From assembly GCA_902496845.1 (NCBI GenBank), contig CABVCJ010000025.1:1-27139 (forward strand): DNA of 27,139 nucleotides, in the 5' to 3' direction. The stretch comes from an uncultured Collinsella sp. (GTDB taxonomy: Bacteria > Actinomycetota > Coriobacteriia > Coriobacteriales > Coriobacteriaceae). Every line of letters begins with the position of its first letter. Positions within the stretch are counted from its first letter, which is position 1. The notes under the pieces are model-generated. The model made no database searches. It was not told the DNA's origin and saw only the letters and a program-made list of their open reading frames with translations. This document shows, piece by piece, positions 7,536 to 15,392 of the stretch. Both the position numbers and the translations under genes were made by a program.

Positions 7536-8279
7536 ATGCCACCGACTGAAGGGCTAACTGACGGTAAAGCAGCGATACCGCTGTACCAACAGGTTATCGA
7601 TATCATTAAAAACGAAATTAACTCCGGTGCCTACAAGGCGGGCGCGCGGATACCCAACGAATTCGAATTGGCTGAGAGCTATAAAGTTGGCCGCGTTACC
7701 GTGCGACGCGCTATTGAGGAGCTCGTCCAGCAGGGCTATCTAACGAAGCGGCAGGGGAAAGGCACGTTTGTCAATGCCCCCAAGCTTAAGCGCAAGATTC
7801 GCCAGAAGGATGACGTTCAGAGTTTTTCGGACGCATGCCGCGTTAACGGAATGGAGGCGGGGGCGTGTGTCATTTCGAGAAAGATACTGCCGGCGGATTC
7901 CACCGAAGCGCAGTTCTTTGGTGTTCCCGTTGGAACTGATTTGATTTGCGTTGAGCGTGTGCGTACTGCCGATGGCGTCCCTGTCATGCTCGAGAACAAC
8001 ATATACGTTTACGAGGACAACGCCTATCTATCAACGGTACCTCTATCTAACCAATCCATTTTTGAGTTCGTGCGCAACCGGACGGGCCGCACGCCCGCGT
8101 TTACCGACCCGTGCACACTCGAGATCGCGTGCGCGTCGCCCGAGGTCGCTCGACTGTTGGCAGTTCCCGTTGGCGAACCCTTGTTTTATATGGAAGCCTT
8201 CTTTTTCGATGAGCAGCGGCGGCCGTTTATCATCGGTCGTCAGCGAATCGTTGGGTCTCGCTACGTTTTTGACATCTAG
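7536..8279 (+). CDS. GntR-family regulator (HutC/UTRA type) of Amadori operon
   Basis: This 247-aa transcription factor has an N-terminal winged helix at about 15-80 (PLYQQVIDIIKNEINSGAY, then ELAESYKVGRVTVRRAIEEL and GKGTFV). A UTRA ligand-binding domain follows at about 95-245, ending with the typical IIGRQRIVGSRYVFDI. The HutC/FarR class senses small metabolites, often phosphorylated sugars. Its position in front of frl-type genes matches FrlR and FraR, so it probably represses the operon until a glycated amino acid or its phosphate is present; this is inference. GGGAGAGGG precedes the ATG. A tandem 9-bp repeat at 8419-8437, just downstream of the transporter promoter, is the best candidate for its operator. 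Confidence 0.92.
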   Translation: MPPTEGLTDGKAAIPLYQQVIDIIKNEINSGAYKAGARIPNEFELAESYKVGRVTVRRAIEELVQQGYLTKRQGKGTFVNAPKLKRKIRQKDDVQSFSDACRVNGMEAGACVISRKILPADSTEAQFFGVPVGTDLICVERVRTADGVPVMLENNIYVYEDNAYLSTVPLSNQSIFEFVRNRTGRTPAFTDPCTLEIACASPEVARLLAVPVGEPLFYMEAFFFDEQRRPFIIGRQRIVGSRYVFDI

Positions 8280-8290
8280 GACATTGCGAA

Positions 8291-8328
8291 TGGAAACGCC
8301 CGGTGGATCATCTCACCGGGCGTTTCCA
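8291..8328. terminator. Perfect 15-bp hairpin after gntR
   Basis: TGGAAACGCCCGGTG (8291-8305) and CACCGGGCGTTTCCA (8314-8328) pair without a mismatch across an 8-base loop. No T-run follows, so it is an atypical terminator or a transcript-end stabiliser separating gntR from the transporter promoter. Confidence 0.6.
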
Positions 8329-8389
8329 TACCGTTCACGGCGCAAACGCAACCGTTCAACCGCGTCGCGGCAATCAGTTTGAAATTATC

Positions 8390-8437
8390 TTGATGAAGGA
8401 AAAAGCTGCTGGTAATCTATAGAACGTCATAGAACGT
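8390..8437 (+). promoter_or_regulatory. Promoter and tandem operator of Amadori operon
   Basis: TTGATG (8390-8395) is 17 bases from TAATCT (8413-8418). ATAGAACGT occurs twice with a 10-bp period at 8419-8427 and 8429-8437, right over the expected start site. A direct repeat with one helical turn between copies would place two protein monomers on the same DNA face. The neighbouring GntR regulator is the likely binder, by inference. Confidence 0.5.
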
Positions 8438-8497
8438 TTGCCTTGTGCAAGCGTTGAAGCGAGATGTGATGCAGTCTCGAGTTCTTTGGAGGTATCT

Positions 8498-9961
8498 ATG
8501 TCAGATACGAAGGCGAAGAAGACAAACAGACGTTTTAAGTTCAAATTACCGCATGTCTATACGATCATGTTCTTGCTGATCGTTGTCTTTGCGGTCCTGA
8601 CTTGGATCGTTCCCTCTGGTCAGTATCAGCGCAAGACGATTTCGACAGCGGCGGGCGAGCGTGAAGTCGCCGTTGCTGGAACCTATGAACAGGTCGATAA
8701 GAACTACACCGATTCCGAGACCGGCGAGACCATCAATCTGGGCCAGGATATCTTCGCGGTTCTGCAAGCGCCTACTAAGGGCATCCAGGAGGCTGCCGAC
8801 GTCGTTGCGTTCGTCTTATTGATTGGCGGATCGTTCGCAGTCATCACCAAGACCAACGCTTTGAATGCCGGCATGAGCCGTGTGATTAAAAAGCTCAAGA
8901 ACAAGGACATCCTCATCATTCCCATCACGATGACGTTGCTGTCCATTTGCGGCACTACGTTTGGTATGTCTGAGGAAGCCCTGCCGTTCTATGCCATCTT
9001 CATTCCCATCATGATGGGTATCGGGTATGACTCGATGACGGCGTTTATCATCTGCTTCCTTGGTCCTAACCTGGGATATTGTGCTTCGACCATCGACCCG
9101 TTTAATGTTTTGATCGCCCAAGGCATCATTGGTATCGAGGGCAATCCTCAGCTGTGGCTGCGCGCCGTTTCTTGGGTCATCTTCACTGCCGTTGGTATCG
9201 CATGGGCCATGCGCTACGCCATGCGTGTCAAGAAAAATCCCGAGTCGTCCATTGTGTACGAGGACGATAAGCTCAAGCGTGTTGAGTTTTCCGTGACCGA
9301 TGCCTCCATCGAGGAAGAGTTCACTACCCGTCAGAAGCTCGTGCTTATCGATTTTGCCTGCGGTATGGGCATTATCGTCTGGGGTCTTGTTACCCAGGGC
9401 TGGTACATGAATGAGATTTCCGCCGTGTTCCTTGGTATGGGCTTGCTTGCCGGTATCCTGGGCGGCCTTGACCAGCAGACGATCGCCGAGGAGTTCGTTA
9501 AAGGCATTGCCGACTTTGCGTACGCCGCCATCGTTATCGGTATCGCTCGCGGCATTCTGGTCATCGCCGAGGGCGGCATGATCATCGACACCATCCTCCA
9601 GGCGCTCGCTACTGCGCTCGCCGGTGCGCCCGCTGCCGTCTACACCACGTTTATGTATATCGTCCTTGGCCTGCTCTCTTTGCTGGTTCCCTCGAGTTCT
9701 GGACTTGCGGCGCTCACCATGCCCGTCATGGGTCCGCTGACCGAGCTTATGGGCCTCAATCCCGAAGCTGCCGTTACCGCGCTCCAGTTTGCCAACCAAA
9801 CCATCAACACCATCAGTCCCGTGGCGGGCATGACGGTCGCCGGCCTTGCCGTGGCTAAGATTTCGTTTGGCCAATGGTGGAAGACCATTTGGAAGTTCTT
9901 CATCTTCATGGTCGTCTTTGGCCTGATCGTAACGGCAATCTCTGGCATGCTTCCGGTGTAG
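8498..9961 (+). CDS. YfcC/DcuC-family transporter
   Basis: This 487-aa inner-membrane carrier belongs to the YfcC / C4-dicarboxylate carrier (DcuC-like) group. A basic, Lys/Arg-rich N-terminus is followed by about 12 hydrophobic helices. The periplasmic loop after helix 1 carries the family-type WIVPSGQYQR, and repeated half-sites appear as GMSEEALPFYAIFIPIM and LVPSSSGLAALTMPVMGPL. The ATG at 8498 has TTTGGAGG upstream and beats an in-frame ATG at 8438. YfcC proteins are usually guessed to carry basic amino acids. Here it opens an operon for glycated amino acids, where E. coli uses the unrelated FrlA and Salmonella a Dcu-like FraA, so it is the probable uptake system for the Amadori compound. 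Confidence 0.88.
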   Translation: MSDTKAKKTNRRFKFKLPHVYTIMFLLIVVFAVLTWIVPSGQYQRKTISTAAGEREVAVAGTYEQVDKNYTDSETGETINLGQDIFAVLQAPTKGIQEAADVVAFVLLIGGSFAVITKTNALNAGMSRVIKKLKNKDILIIPITMTLLSICGTTFGMSEEALPFYAIFIPIMMGIGYDSMTAFIICFLGPNLGYCASTIDPFNVLIAQGIIGIEGNPQLWLRAVSWVIFTAVGIAWAMRYAMRVKKNPESSIVYEDDKLKRVEFSVTDASIEEEFTTRQKLVLIDFACGMGIIVWGLVTQGWYMNEISAVFLGMGLLAGILGGLDQQTIAEEFVKGIADFAYAAIVIGIARGILVIAEGGMIIDTILQALATALAGAPAAVYTTFMYIVLGLLSLLVPSSSGLAALTMPVMGPLTELMGLNPEAAVTALQFANQTINTISPVAGMTVAGLAVAKISFGQWWKTIWKFFIFMVVFGLIVTAISGMLPV

Positions 9962-9970
9962 GTGGTTGTG

Positions 9971-11554
9971 ATGTCTGATTGTTTGACGGTCCTGACGTCT
10001 AAGAGCGTCTTTACCGGTACGGGGGACCTGCCGTTTGAAGGTTTCGTAGCGGTCCGTGGCAATCGAATTGAGGCGGTTGGCACCAAGTGCGAGGTAGCTT
10101 CGTATTTGACCCAGGCGGACGAGGTAGTTGACCTGGGCGACCGCACCGTCATGCCCGGCCTGATCGATGTGCATACCTTCTATACGGGCTGGGCACTGCG
10201 GACGTTGGGGTCTGATCTGTCCGGCGTCGCTGATGCCAAAGAGGCCGTGTCGCTCTTGCGTGCATGGAAAGATGATCATCCGGATTGCGCGGCGGCTTTT
10301 GGCCACAACCTGCCCGAAACGTTGGCATCGGATGCCGAGAACGCAAATACGGCAGCTGTGTTTGACGAGTTTTTTGGTGATATCCCTGTCGTCTGCTTTA
10401 CACCGGGCGCGGAGACCTGCGTTCTCAATGCTGCCGCCAGTGCGCGATACGGTTTTACACCGCAGGCGTGCTATGCCGAGAAGATCTGGCGCATGATGAG
10501 CGATTTCCTCGCGTTGCCCGAGGTGCGCGCGGGGTATTCGGACTACATGAGCATGCTTAACGAGCGCGGCGTTACCGCCATCAAGGAGATGGCGTTTGAT
10601 GACTACTACGGCTTTGCCGACGAAATGGCTCGCCGTGAGGAATCTGGCGAGCTGACGGTTCGCGTCTCTATGATGTCGCAGCCGGTGGGCGCCGGTGCAA
10701 ATCTGGCATATGCTCGCGAGGCACGAGAGCGCTTCCGGGGACCGTTCGTTCGTTTTTCTGGCTTCAACCGCATGACCGATCGCGGCGTATGGGCGGGGCT
10801 TGCCGAGATGATTGACCCCTATGAGGATACGGCCGATGCGGGCGCTGCCGGCAAGACGGTCGTCGAGGAGCCAGAGTGGGATCTGATTGAAAGCGAGCTG
10901 CGTGCAATTGATGCTGACGGCTTCCGATATTCCTTGCATTGCCAGGGCGATGGCGCCGTTCGTCGCACCGTGGCGCTCTATGCCTCGCTGCCTCGAGACG
11001 AGCATGGACGGATGCTTCGCCGCCATGCGATTACCGATCTCGAGAACTCTGACCCGACCGATCTTGTCGAGTTTGGCAAGTTAGGTGGAATTTGCGAGGT
11101 CTATCCGCAGATTCTGACGCTGGACCGGCGCGAGGATTGCCTGTCGATGATGCGTCGACAAATTGGCGAGACGCGACTTTTGCACAGCTGGAATCGCCGC
11201 GGCATGGAAGATTCCGGATGCACAGTGTGCTGTGGCACTGATTTGCCGCTGTTGATTCCGAGCTTGGGCGAGTCAATCTACAGCGCGTGCGGCGGGTTCT
11301 TCGCCGACGGACTTCCCGTGAATGAGGCCAACGCGCTGACGCTTGTCGAGCTCTTGCGCGCTTGGACTGCCGGGGGCGCGTACGATCTGATGCGCGAAGA
11401 CGAACTGGGTACGCTCGAGGTCGGCAAGCTTGCCGATATCTGCGTGCTCGATCGGGATGTGTTCGACCTCGATTATCGCGACGCACGCGATCTTGCGGTT
11501 GATATGACGATGTCGGACGGACGAATCGTGTTCGATCGAAATAAGGAGGCATAA
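9971..11554 (+). CDS. YtcJ-like metal-dependent amidohydrolase
   Basis: This 527-aa protein is of amidohydrolase family 3 (YtcJ/NfdA-like), whose members hydrolyse amide or formamide bonds. The N-terminal beta-sandwich (FEGFVAVRGNRIEAVG) leads into VMPGLIDVHTFYTGWAL near residue 60. Later metal-site regions are SLHCQGDGAVRRTVALY, RRHAITDLE and CCGTDLPLL, and the end GTLEVGKLADICVLDRDVF is typical. Oddly, the usual HxH of strand 1 reads HTF, so one metal ligand appears to be missing. ATG at 9971 follows AGGTGG; a GTG at 9962 directly after the transporter stop is the alternative. Within an frl-like operon it may free an amino acid or acyl group from an Amadori substrate, a role played by asparaginase FraE in Salmonella. 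The substrate is unproven. Confidence 0.85.
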   Translation: MSDCLTVLTSKSVFTGTGDLPFEGFVAVRGNRIEAVGTKCEVASYLTQADEVVDLGDRTVMPGLIDVHTFYTGWALRTLGSDLSGVADAKEAVSLLRAWKDDHPDCAAAFGHNLPETLASDAENANTAAVFDEFFGDIPVVCFTPGAETCVLNAAASARYGFTPQACYAEKIWRMMSDFLALPEVRAGYSDYMSMLNERGVTAIKEMAFDDYYGFADEMARREESGELTVRVSMMSQPVGAGANLAYAREARERFRGPFVRFSGFNRMTDRGVWAGLAEMIDPYEDTADAGAAGKTVVEEPEWDLIESELRAIDADGFRYSLHCQGDGAVRRTVALYASLPRDEHGRMLRRHAITDLENSDPTDLVEFGKLGGICEVYPQILTLDRREDCLSMMRRQIGETRLLHSWNRRGMEDSGCTVCCGTDLPLLIPSLGESIYSACGGFFADGLPVNEANALTLVELLRAWTAGGAYDLMREDELGTLEVGKLADICVLDRDVFDLDYRDARDLAVDMTMSDGRIVFDRNKEA

Positions 11555-11555
11555 G

Positions 11556-12407
11556 ATGCCTGAATCCAAACCGACGCTGCACCGCGAGCAGATTGCGGGC
11601 ATGAATATCCACTACATCATGTGGTCGCTCGATTACTTCCTTGATGTGCAGCAGCGCTTGGGCTTTGAGTCCATTGAGCTGTGGTGTGCGGAGCCGCATG
11701 TGACGCTCGACCACACGGGCTACTTTGAAGCTGAGGTCCTGGCGAAAAAGGCTGCAGACCGTGGGCTTAGGTATCGTACTCTGTGCCCCGAGAATGTTGT
11801 CTATCCTTGGCAGTACTGCGCACGCAAACCGTTGCATGAACAGCGCAGCCTGGCGTACTTTAAGCACGGCATTGAGCTTGCCGAGGTACTTGGGTGCGAC
11901 CGTATGTCCGTCAACTCGGGCTGGGGCGACTGGGACGAGGACCGCGAGGAAGCCTGGAAGCGCAGCCGCGAGCACTTGTCCATTCTGGCGGAGTATGCCG
12001 GCGAGCACGGTCTGGTGCTTACGATGGAAAGCCTGCGTCCCGAGGAGAGCAACCTTGTGACGACGGTTTCCGATGCGAAGCGCATGATTGACGAGGTCGC
12101 GAGCCCGTACTTACAGCCCATGGTTGATACAACCGCGATGGGCGTTGCTGGCGAGACGCTCGAGGACTGGTTTGCCACCTTTGGTGATGGGGCAATTCAC
12201 GAGATGCACTTTATCGACGGTGACCCGTATGGCCATCTGGTGTGGGGCGATGGCAAGCACGATATGGACGCCTTCGTTGCCACGCTCAACGCCCATGGTT
12301 TCGACGGCATGCTGGGCCAGGAAATTACGGACGGTCGTTACTACGATGACCCGGCGGCGGCTGATGCCAAGAACATGGCCGCATTCGAGAAATATCTGAT
12401 TGACTAA
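11556..12407 (+). CDS. frlC: FrlC-like 3-epimerase (xylose-isomerase-like TIM barrel)
   Basis: This 283-aa protein has the sugar phosphate isomerase/epimerase fold. FrlC interconverts fructoselysine and its C3 epimer psicoselysine. Visible shared phrases include GFESIELWCAEPHV, TLCPENVVYPW, LTMESLRPEESNLV (metal-binding Glu), PMVDTTAMG (metal Asp), HEMHFIDGDPYGHLVWGDG and LGQEI (second Glu). These line up with E. coli FrlC (for example EPLTPYESNVV and HLHIVDSDG). The start is one base after the amidohydrolase stop, with AAGGAGG inside the end of that gene, so translation is coupled. The substrate could be another glycated amino acid than lysine. Confidence 0.85.
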   Translation: MPESKPTLHREQIAGMNIHYIMWSLDYFLDVQQRLGFESIELWCAEPHVTLDHTGYFEAEVLAKKAADRGLRYRTLCPENVVYPWQYCARKPLHEQRSLAYFKHGIELAEVLGCDRMSVNSGWGDWDEDREEAWKRSREHLSILAEYAGEHGLVLTMESLRPEESNLVTTVSDAKRMIDEVASPYLQPMVDTTAMGVAGETLEDWFATFGDGAIHEMHFIDGDPYGHLVWGDGKHDMDAFVATLNAHGFDGMLGQEITDGRYYDDPAAADAKNMAAFEKYLID

Positions 12408-12417
12408 AACAACTATC

Positions 12418-12448
12418 GGCCACGCAACCAACGTCATTGATTGCGGCC
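12418..12448 (+). other. Intercistronic hairpin between frlC and frlB
   Basis: GGCC-A-CGCAA pairs with TTGCGGCC with one bulged base and a 13-base loop. There is no T-run, so it is more likely an mRNA stabiliser or processing site than a terminator. Confidence 0.4.
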
Positions 12449-12469
12449 CAAACAAGAAAGGAACTGGAT

Positions 12470-13438
12470 ATGAACGCACACGATCTGATCAAAGAGGCAA
12501 TTGCCGAGAAGGGCAAGTTCGACAGCGTCTACTGGATTGCTTGCGGTGGCTCCATGATCGATTTGATCCCGGCTCATGAGCTTCTGCAGCGCGAGGCAAC
12601 CACCTTCACTTCGTATATCTATACCGCGCGTGAATTCGACATTATGCGTCCGCGTCGTCTGGGCGAGAAGTCCCTGGTCATCGCTTGCAGCCACAGTGGC
12701 AATACCCCGGAGGTCGTCGAGGGCTGCGAGATTGCCCTTGCCGCCGGCGCTACGGTGATCGCCCAGACCGACAACGCTGGATCCAAGATCGACTCCGGCA
12801 AGTGGACCACGTGGGTCTACCCGTGGGGCGAGGGCGTGCCGCAGGCCGAGGTCCCCGCTGGCATTTCGCTGTCGCTTGCGGCCGAGCTGCTCGATCAGCA
12901 GGAGGGCTACGCCGATCTTGCCGATATGTATGCCGGTATCGCCGAGATGGATAAGATTCTTCCCCCGGCACGTGAGAAGGTAAATGCCGAGCTGGGCGAT
13001 CGCTTTGCCAAGCTTTGCCAGGAGCACGAGTTCTTCTATATTCTGGGCAGCGGTCCCAACTTTAGCCAGACCTACGGTTTCGCTATCTGCTCTCTTATGG
13101 AGATGCAGTGGCAGCACTGCAGCTACATCCACTCTGCCGAGTACTTCCATGGCCCCTTCGAGGCTACTCAGGATGGCGTTTTTTACTTCCTGCAGATGGG
13201 CTCCAGCGAGTGCCGTGCTATGGACGAGCGCGCCCTGGCGTTCCTTAAGACGCATACCGATACGCTGATGGTGCTCGATGCCAAGGAGTACGGTATGGAA
13301 GCCGTGCCGGCGAGCGTCCGTGCCTATCTGGACCCGGTGCTGTTCTACGCCATGAACTGCGAGCTGCGTGCTGCACGCGGCAAGGTGTTTGATCACGATC
13401 CCGATTTCCGTCGCTATATGGGTGTTGTCGAGTACTAG
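12470..13438 (+). CDS. frlB: FrlB/FraB-like SIS deglycase
   Basis: This 322-aa SIS-domain enzyme would split a 6-phosphofructosyl amino acid into glucose 6-phosphate and the free amino acid. The first SIS domain has YWIACGGSMIDL and VIACSHSGNTPEVV at about 20-90. The second starts at FYILGSGPNFSQTYG and holds HSAEYFHGPFE near 225, containing the Glu that is catalytic in FraB-type deglycases. The ending HDPDFRRYMGVVEY closely resembles the end of E. coli FrlB (NPDERRYYGGLVEY). The ATG at 12470 follows AAAGGAA. It is followed after 14 bp by the kinase gene that supplies its substrate. Amino-acid specificity cannot be told from sequence. Confidence 0.9.
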   Translation: MNAHDLIKEAIAEKGKFDSVYWIACGGSMIDLIPAHELLQREATTFTSYIYTAREFDIMRPRRLGEKSLVIACSHSGNTPEVVEGCEIALAAGATVIAQTDNAGSKIDSGKWTTWVYPWGEGVPQAEVPAGISLSLAAELLDQQEGYADLADMYAGIAEMDKILPPAREKVNAELGDRFAKLCQEHEFFYILGSGPNFSQTYGFAICSLMEMQWQHCSYIHSAEYFHGPFEATQDGVFYFLQMGSSECRAMDERALAFLKTHTDTLMVLDAKEYGMEAVPASVRAYLDPVLFYAMNCELRAARGKVFDHDPDFRRYMGVVEY

Positions 13439-13452
13439 AAGGAGCAAAGGCC

Positions 13453-14316
13453 ATGGCATTTAACGTTAACGCGCTCGGATTTGGCGACAACGTCGTCGAT
13501 CGCTACGAGCATATCCACACCATGTATCCTGGCGGCAACGCGGTGAACTTCGCCGTTTATGCCAAGAAATGCGGTGCCGCACGCTCTGCATACATGGGCA
13601 TTTTTGGCAATGACGCCGCTGCCGAGCATGTCATTGCAAGCCTCGAGGATGAGGGTATCGAGCTTGACAAGTGCGAGCAGATGATTGGCGAGAACGGAGC
13701 GGCTCGCGTGACCGTCGTTGACGGTGACCGTGTCTTCCTCGGCTCCAACGAGGGCGGTATCCGTGGCGATGCGCGCTACGTCCTCGATCGCTTTGACCTT
13801 GCGTACATGAAACAGTTCGATGTGGTTCATTCGGGCAACTATTGCTTTACCGAGCGCGAGCTGCCCAAGTTGAAGGCTGCGGGCGTCACGGTCTCTTTTG
13901 ACTTTTCGGACGACTCTACCGACGAGTACTACGAGCAGATTGCGCCCTACGTCGATTTCGCCTTCTTTAGTGCGGCGGATGCCGCGAGTGAGGACGAGAT
14001 CCGCGAGCGTCTGGCATGGGTGAAGGGCTTGGGTCCGCGTTTTGTGTCGGCTACGGCGGGCGCCGAGGGCTGCATTGCTTACGACGGCGATCGTTATTAC
14101 CGCCAGCTGGCTAAACCGGTAACGGACATGAAGGACACCATGGGGGCGGGCGACTCGTTCCTCACCTCGTTTTTGATGTGCTATCTCGATTCCGCCAAGC
14201 GTGGTGAGGATGGCGCCGAGGCCATCGAGCGCGCGCTCGACTTTGCTGCCGGGTTTGCCTCGACCGTGTGCGGCATGGAAGGTTCTTGGGGCCACGGAGC
14301 ACCAATCGTCGAATAG
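13453..14316 (+). CDS. frlD: FrlD-like PfkB-family sugar kinase
   Basis: This 287-aa ribokinase/PfkB-family kinase phosphorylates the sugar moiety of the Amadori compound at C6 before deglycation. FGDNVVDRYE and the PfkB signature PGGNAVNFAVYAKKCG lie near residues 9-40. VTVSFDFSDD is the mid-domain strand also seen in FrlD (LTAFDFSDK). DTMGAGDSFLTSF near 228 holds the anion hole and catalytic Asp. AAGGAG lies 8 bases before the ATG. It is the last gene of the operon and is followed by a hairpin and then by an inverted-repeat element. Confidence 0.9.
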   Translation: MAFNVNALGFGDNVVDRYEHIHTMYPGGNAVNFAVYAKKCGAARSAYMGIFGNDAAAEHVIASLEDEGIELDKCEQMIGENGAARVTVVDGDRVFLGSNEGGIRGDARYVLDRFDLAYMKQFDVVHSGNYCFTERELPKLKAAGVTVSFDFSDDSTDEYYEQIAPYVDFAFFSAADAASEDEIRERLAWVKGLGPRFVSATAGAEGCIAYDGDRYYRQLAKPVTDMKDTMGAGDSFLTSFLMCYLDSAKRGEDGAEAIERALDFAAGFASTVCGMEGSWGHGAPIVE

Positions 14317-14322
14317 CCGAGC

Positions 14323-14356
14323 GGTCCCGGGGAGGTGCAGGCGCCTCCTCGGGACC
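14323..14356 (+). terminator. Hairpin at end of Amadori operon
   Basis: GGTCCCGGGGAGG and CCTCCTCGGGACC pair over 13 positions with one G-T wobble and an 8-base loop. No T-run follows; it is probably the 3' end signal of frlD. It abuts the inverted-repeat element starting at 14358. Confidence 0.6.
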
Positions 14357-14357
14357 C

Positions 14358-14590
14358 GGTGTGCAAAAAATGCCAAATATGAGTACTGTGACTAATTTAG
14401 TCGCAGCAAAATCAACCCCTTCAGACGTGATTTGAGCGTCTGGAGGGGTTTAAGATTTGCGAAAACGCAGGATGAATGACTGTAAAAGCTTTAATTAGCG
14501 GACAATCGAGGATTATTCTGGCGGTTGGAAAGTTAAAAGAAATGTATCCATTCCGGTAGCAGTACTCATATTTGGCATTTTTTGCACACC
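14358..14590. mobile_element. MITE-like element with 31-bp perfect terminal inverted repeats
   Basis: The 31 bases at 14358-14388 recur exactly as their reverse complement at 14560-14590; each arm reads outside-in GGTGTGCAAAAAATGCC, then AAATATGAGTACTG. The 171-bp interior is A+T-richer than the flanks and has no gene. It contains a strong hairpin AACCCCT-CAGACG / CGTCTG-AGGGGTT at about 14414-14450 and a small palindrome GACTAA-T-TTAGTC. No clear target duplication is seen. It lies between convergent frlD and tatD. Alternatives are a bidirectional transcription barrier or a structured RNA. Confidence 0.6.
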
Positions 14591-14595
14591 AGGGG

Positions 14596-15378
14596 TTAGC
14601 GAAGGTCAAAAACAGAGCGCGCATTTGTTAAAACTATCGACTCGATGCGCTTTGCGTCGCAGTTTTTGAGCGAGGTGATGCGTTCTGAGGTCCTTGTGAG
14701 CGACCTGATGAGCGACTGCGCGCTTGTTTCTGTGTTTGGCTCGGCCGGCGCATCGGTCTCGAGCAGTAGGCGGTCGAGTGGAATCTGTCGTGCGTATTCG
14801 CGACCGCGCTTGGTCGCGAGCATGCGTTCGTTGACGGAAAAATAGCAGCCCGCATTACGCGCGCGGGCGAGTTCGTCCGAAGTGCCGCTAAACCAGTGGA
14901 AGATGATAGCGGGGGAGTCGGGGTTTGGGATGAGTAGTCCATGCGATTCGAGGACGTCCAGTACGGCTCCTGCCGAACGAACGGCGTGAATTGATATCAC
15001 GCGCCCGGTAAGAGGATGCTGCACGAGCGCATCGCAGAGCCGGTTAAGTGCCTGTATTTGTAGCGGCTCACTTCCAGCAAAGCGCGCGGAAAAGTCGAGT
15101 CCGACTTCGCCGATGTAGCGTTCTTGGGCAGCAACTTCGCAAAGCAGATTGACTTCGGCAAAACCGCAGTGGCCATCGGCGAGCCACCAGGGGTGAAGCC
15201 CAACGCCGGCGATGATGCCCGGGTGGCGACGAGCGCGCTCGTTTGCGGCCGAAAAGTCGCGTGGATCGACGCCGCAATCAAATAGACCCAAGCCCAGCGC
15301 CGTTGCCTCATCGGCAACGGCGTCCGGGTGAGCCATTAAATCAAGATGGCAGTGTGCATCAAATAACCGGGGCTCCAT
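14596..15378 (-). CDS. tatD: TatD-family metal-dependent DNase/hydrolase
   Basis: This 260-aa TIM-barrel hydrolase of the TatD family is known for magnesium-dependent 3'-5' exonuclease activity in DNA repair. The metal motif DAHCHLDL holds H9 and H11. It is followed by GVGLHPWW, YIGEVGLDFS (metal Glu), ISIHAVRSA, FHWFSGT and LLLETDAPAEP (Asp). The length fits the family. It starts 14 bp after the end of tcdA on the same strand, so both are probably one transcript; the ribosome binding site is weak (GGAGC), consistent with coupling. Its 3' end lies 5 bp from the inverted-repeat element, which may supply its terminator. Confidence 0.88.
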   Translation of the reverse strand: MEPRLFDAHCHLDLMAHPDAVADEATALGLGLFDCGVDPRDFSAANERARRHPGIIAGVGLHPWWLADGHCGFAEVNLLCEVAAQERYIGEVGLDFSARFAGSEPLQIQALNRLCDALVQHPLTGRVISIHAVRSAGAVLDVLESHGLLIPNPDSPAIIFHWFSGTSDELARARNAGCYFSVNERMLATKRGREYARQIPLDRLLLETDAPAEPNTETSAQSLIRSLTRTSERITSLKNCDAKRIESIVLTNARSVFDLR

Positions 15379-15392
15379 CTCGGCGCGCTCCG

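Noticed and set aside
8816..11026. Long open frame of 736 codons on the minus strand
   Set aside because: It lies opposite the transporter and amidohydrolase genes, crosses their boundary, is His/Arg-rich low complexity and has no ribosome binding site.
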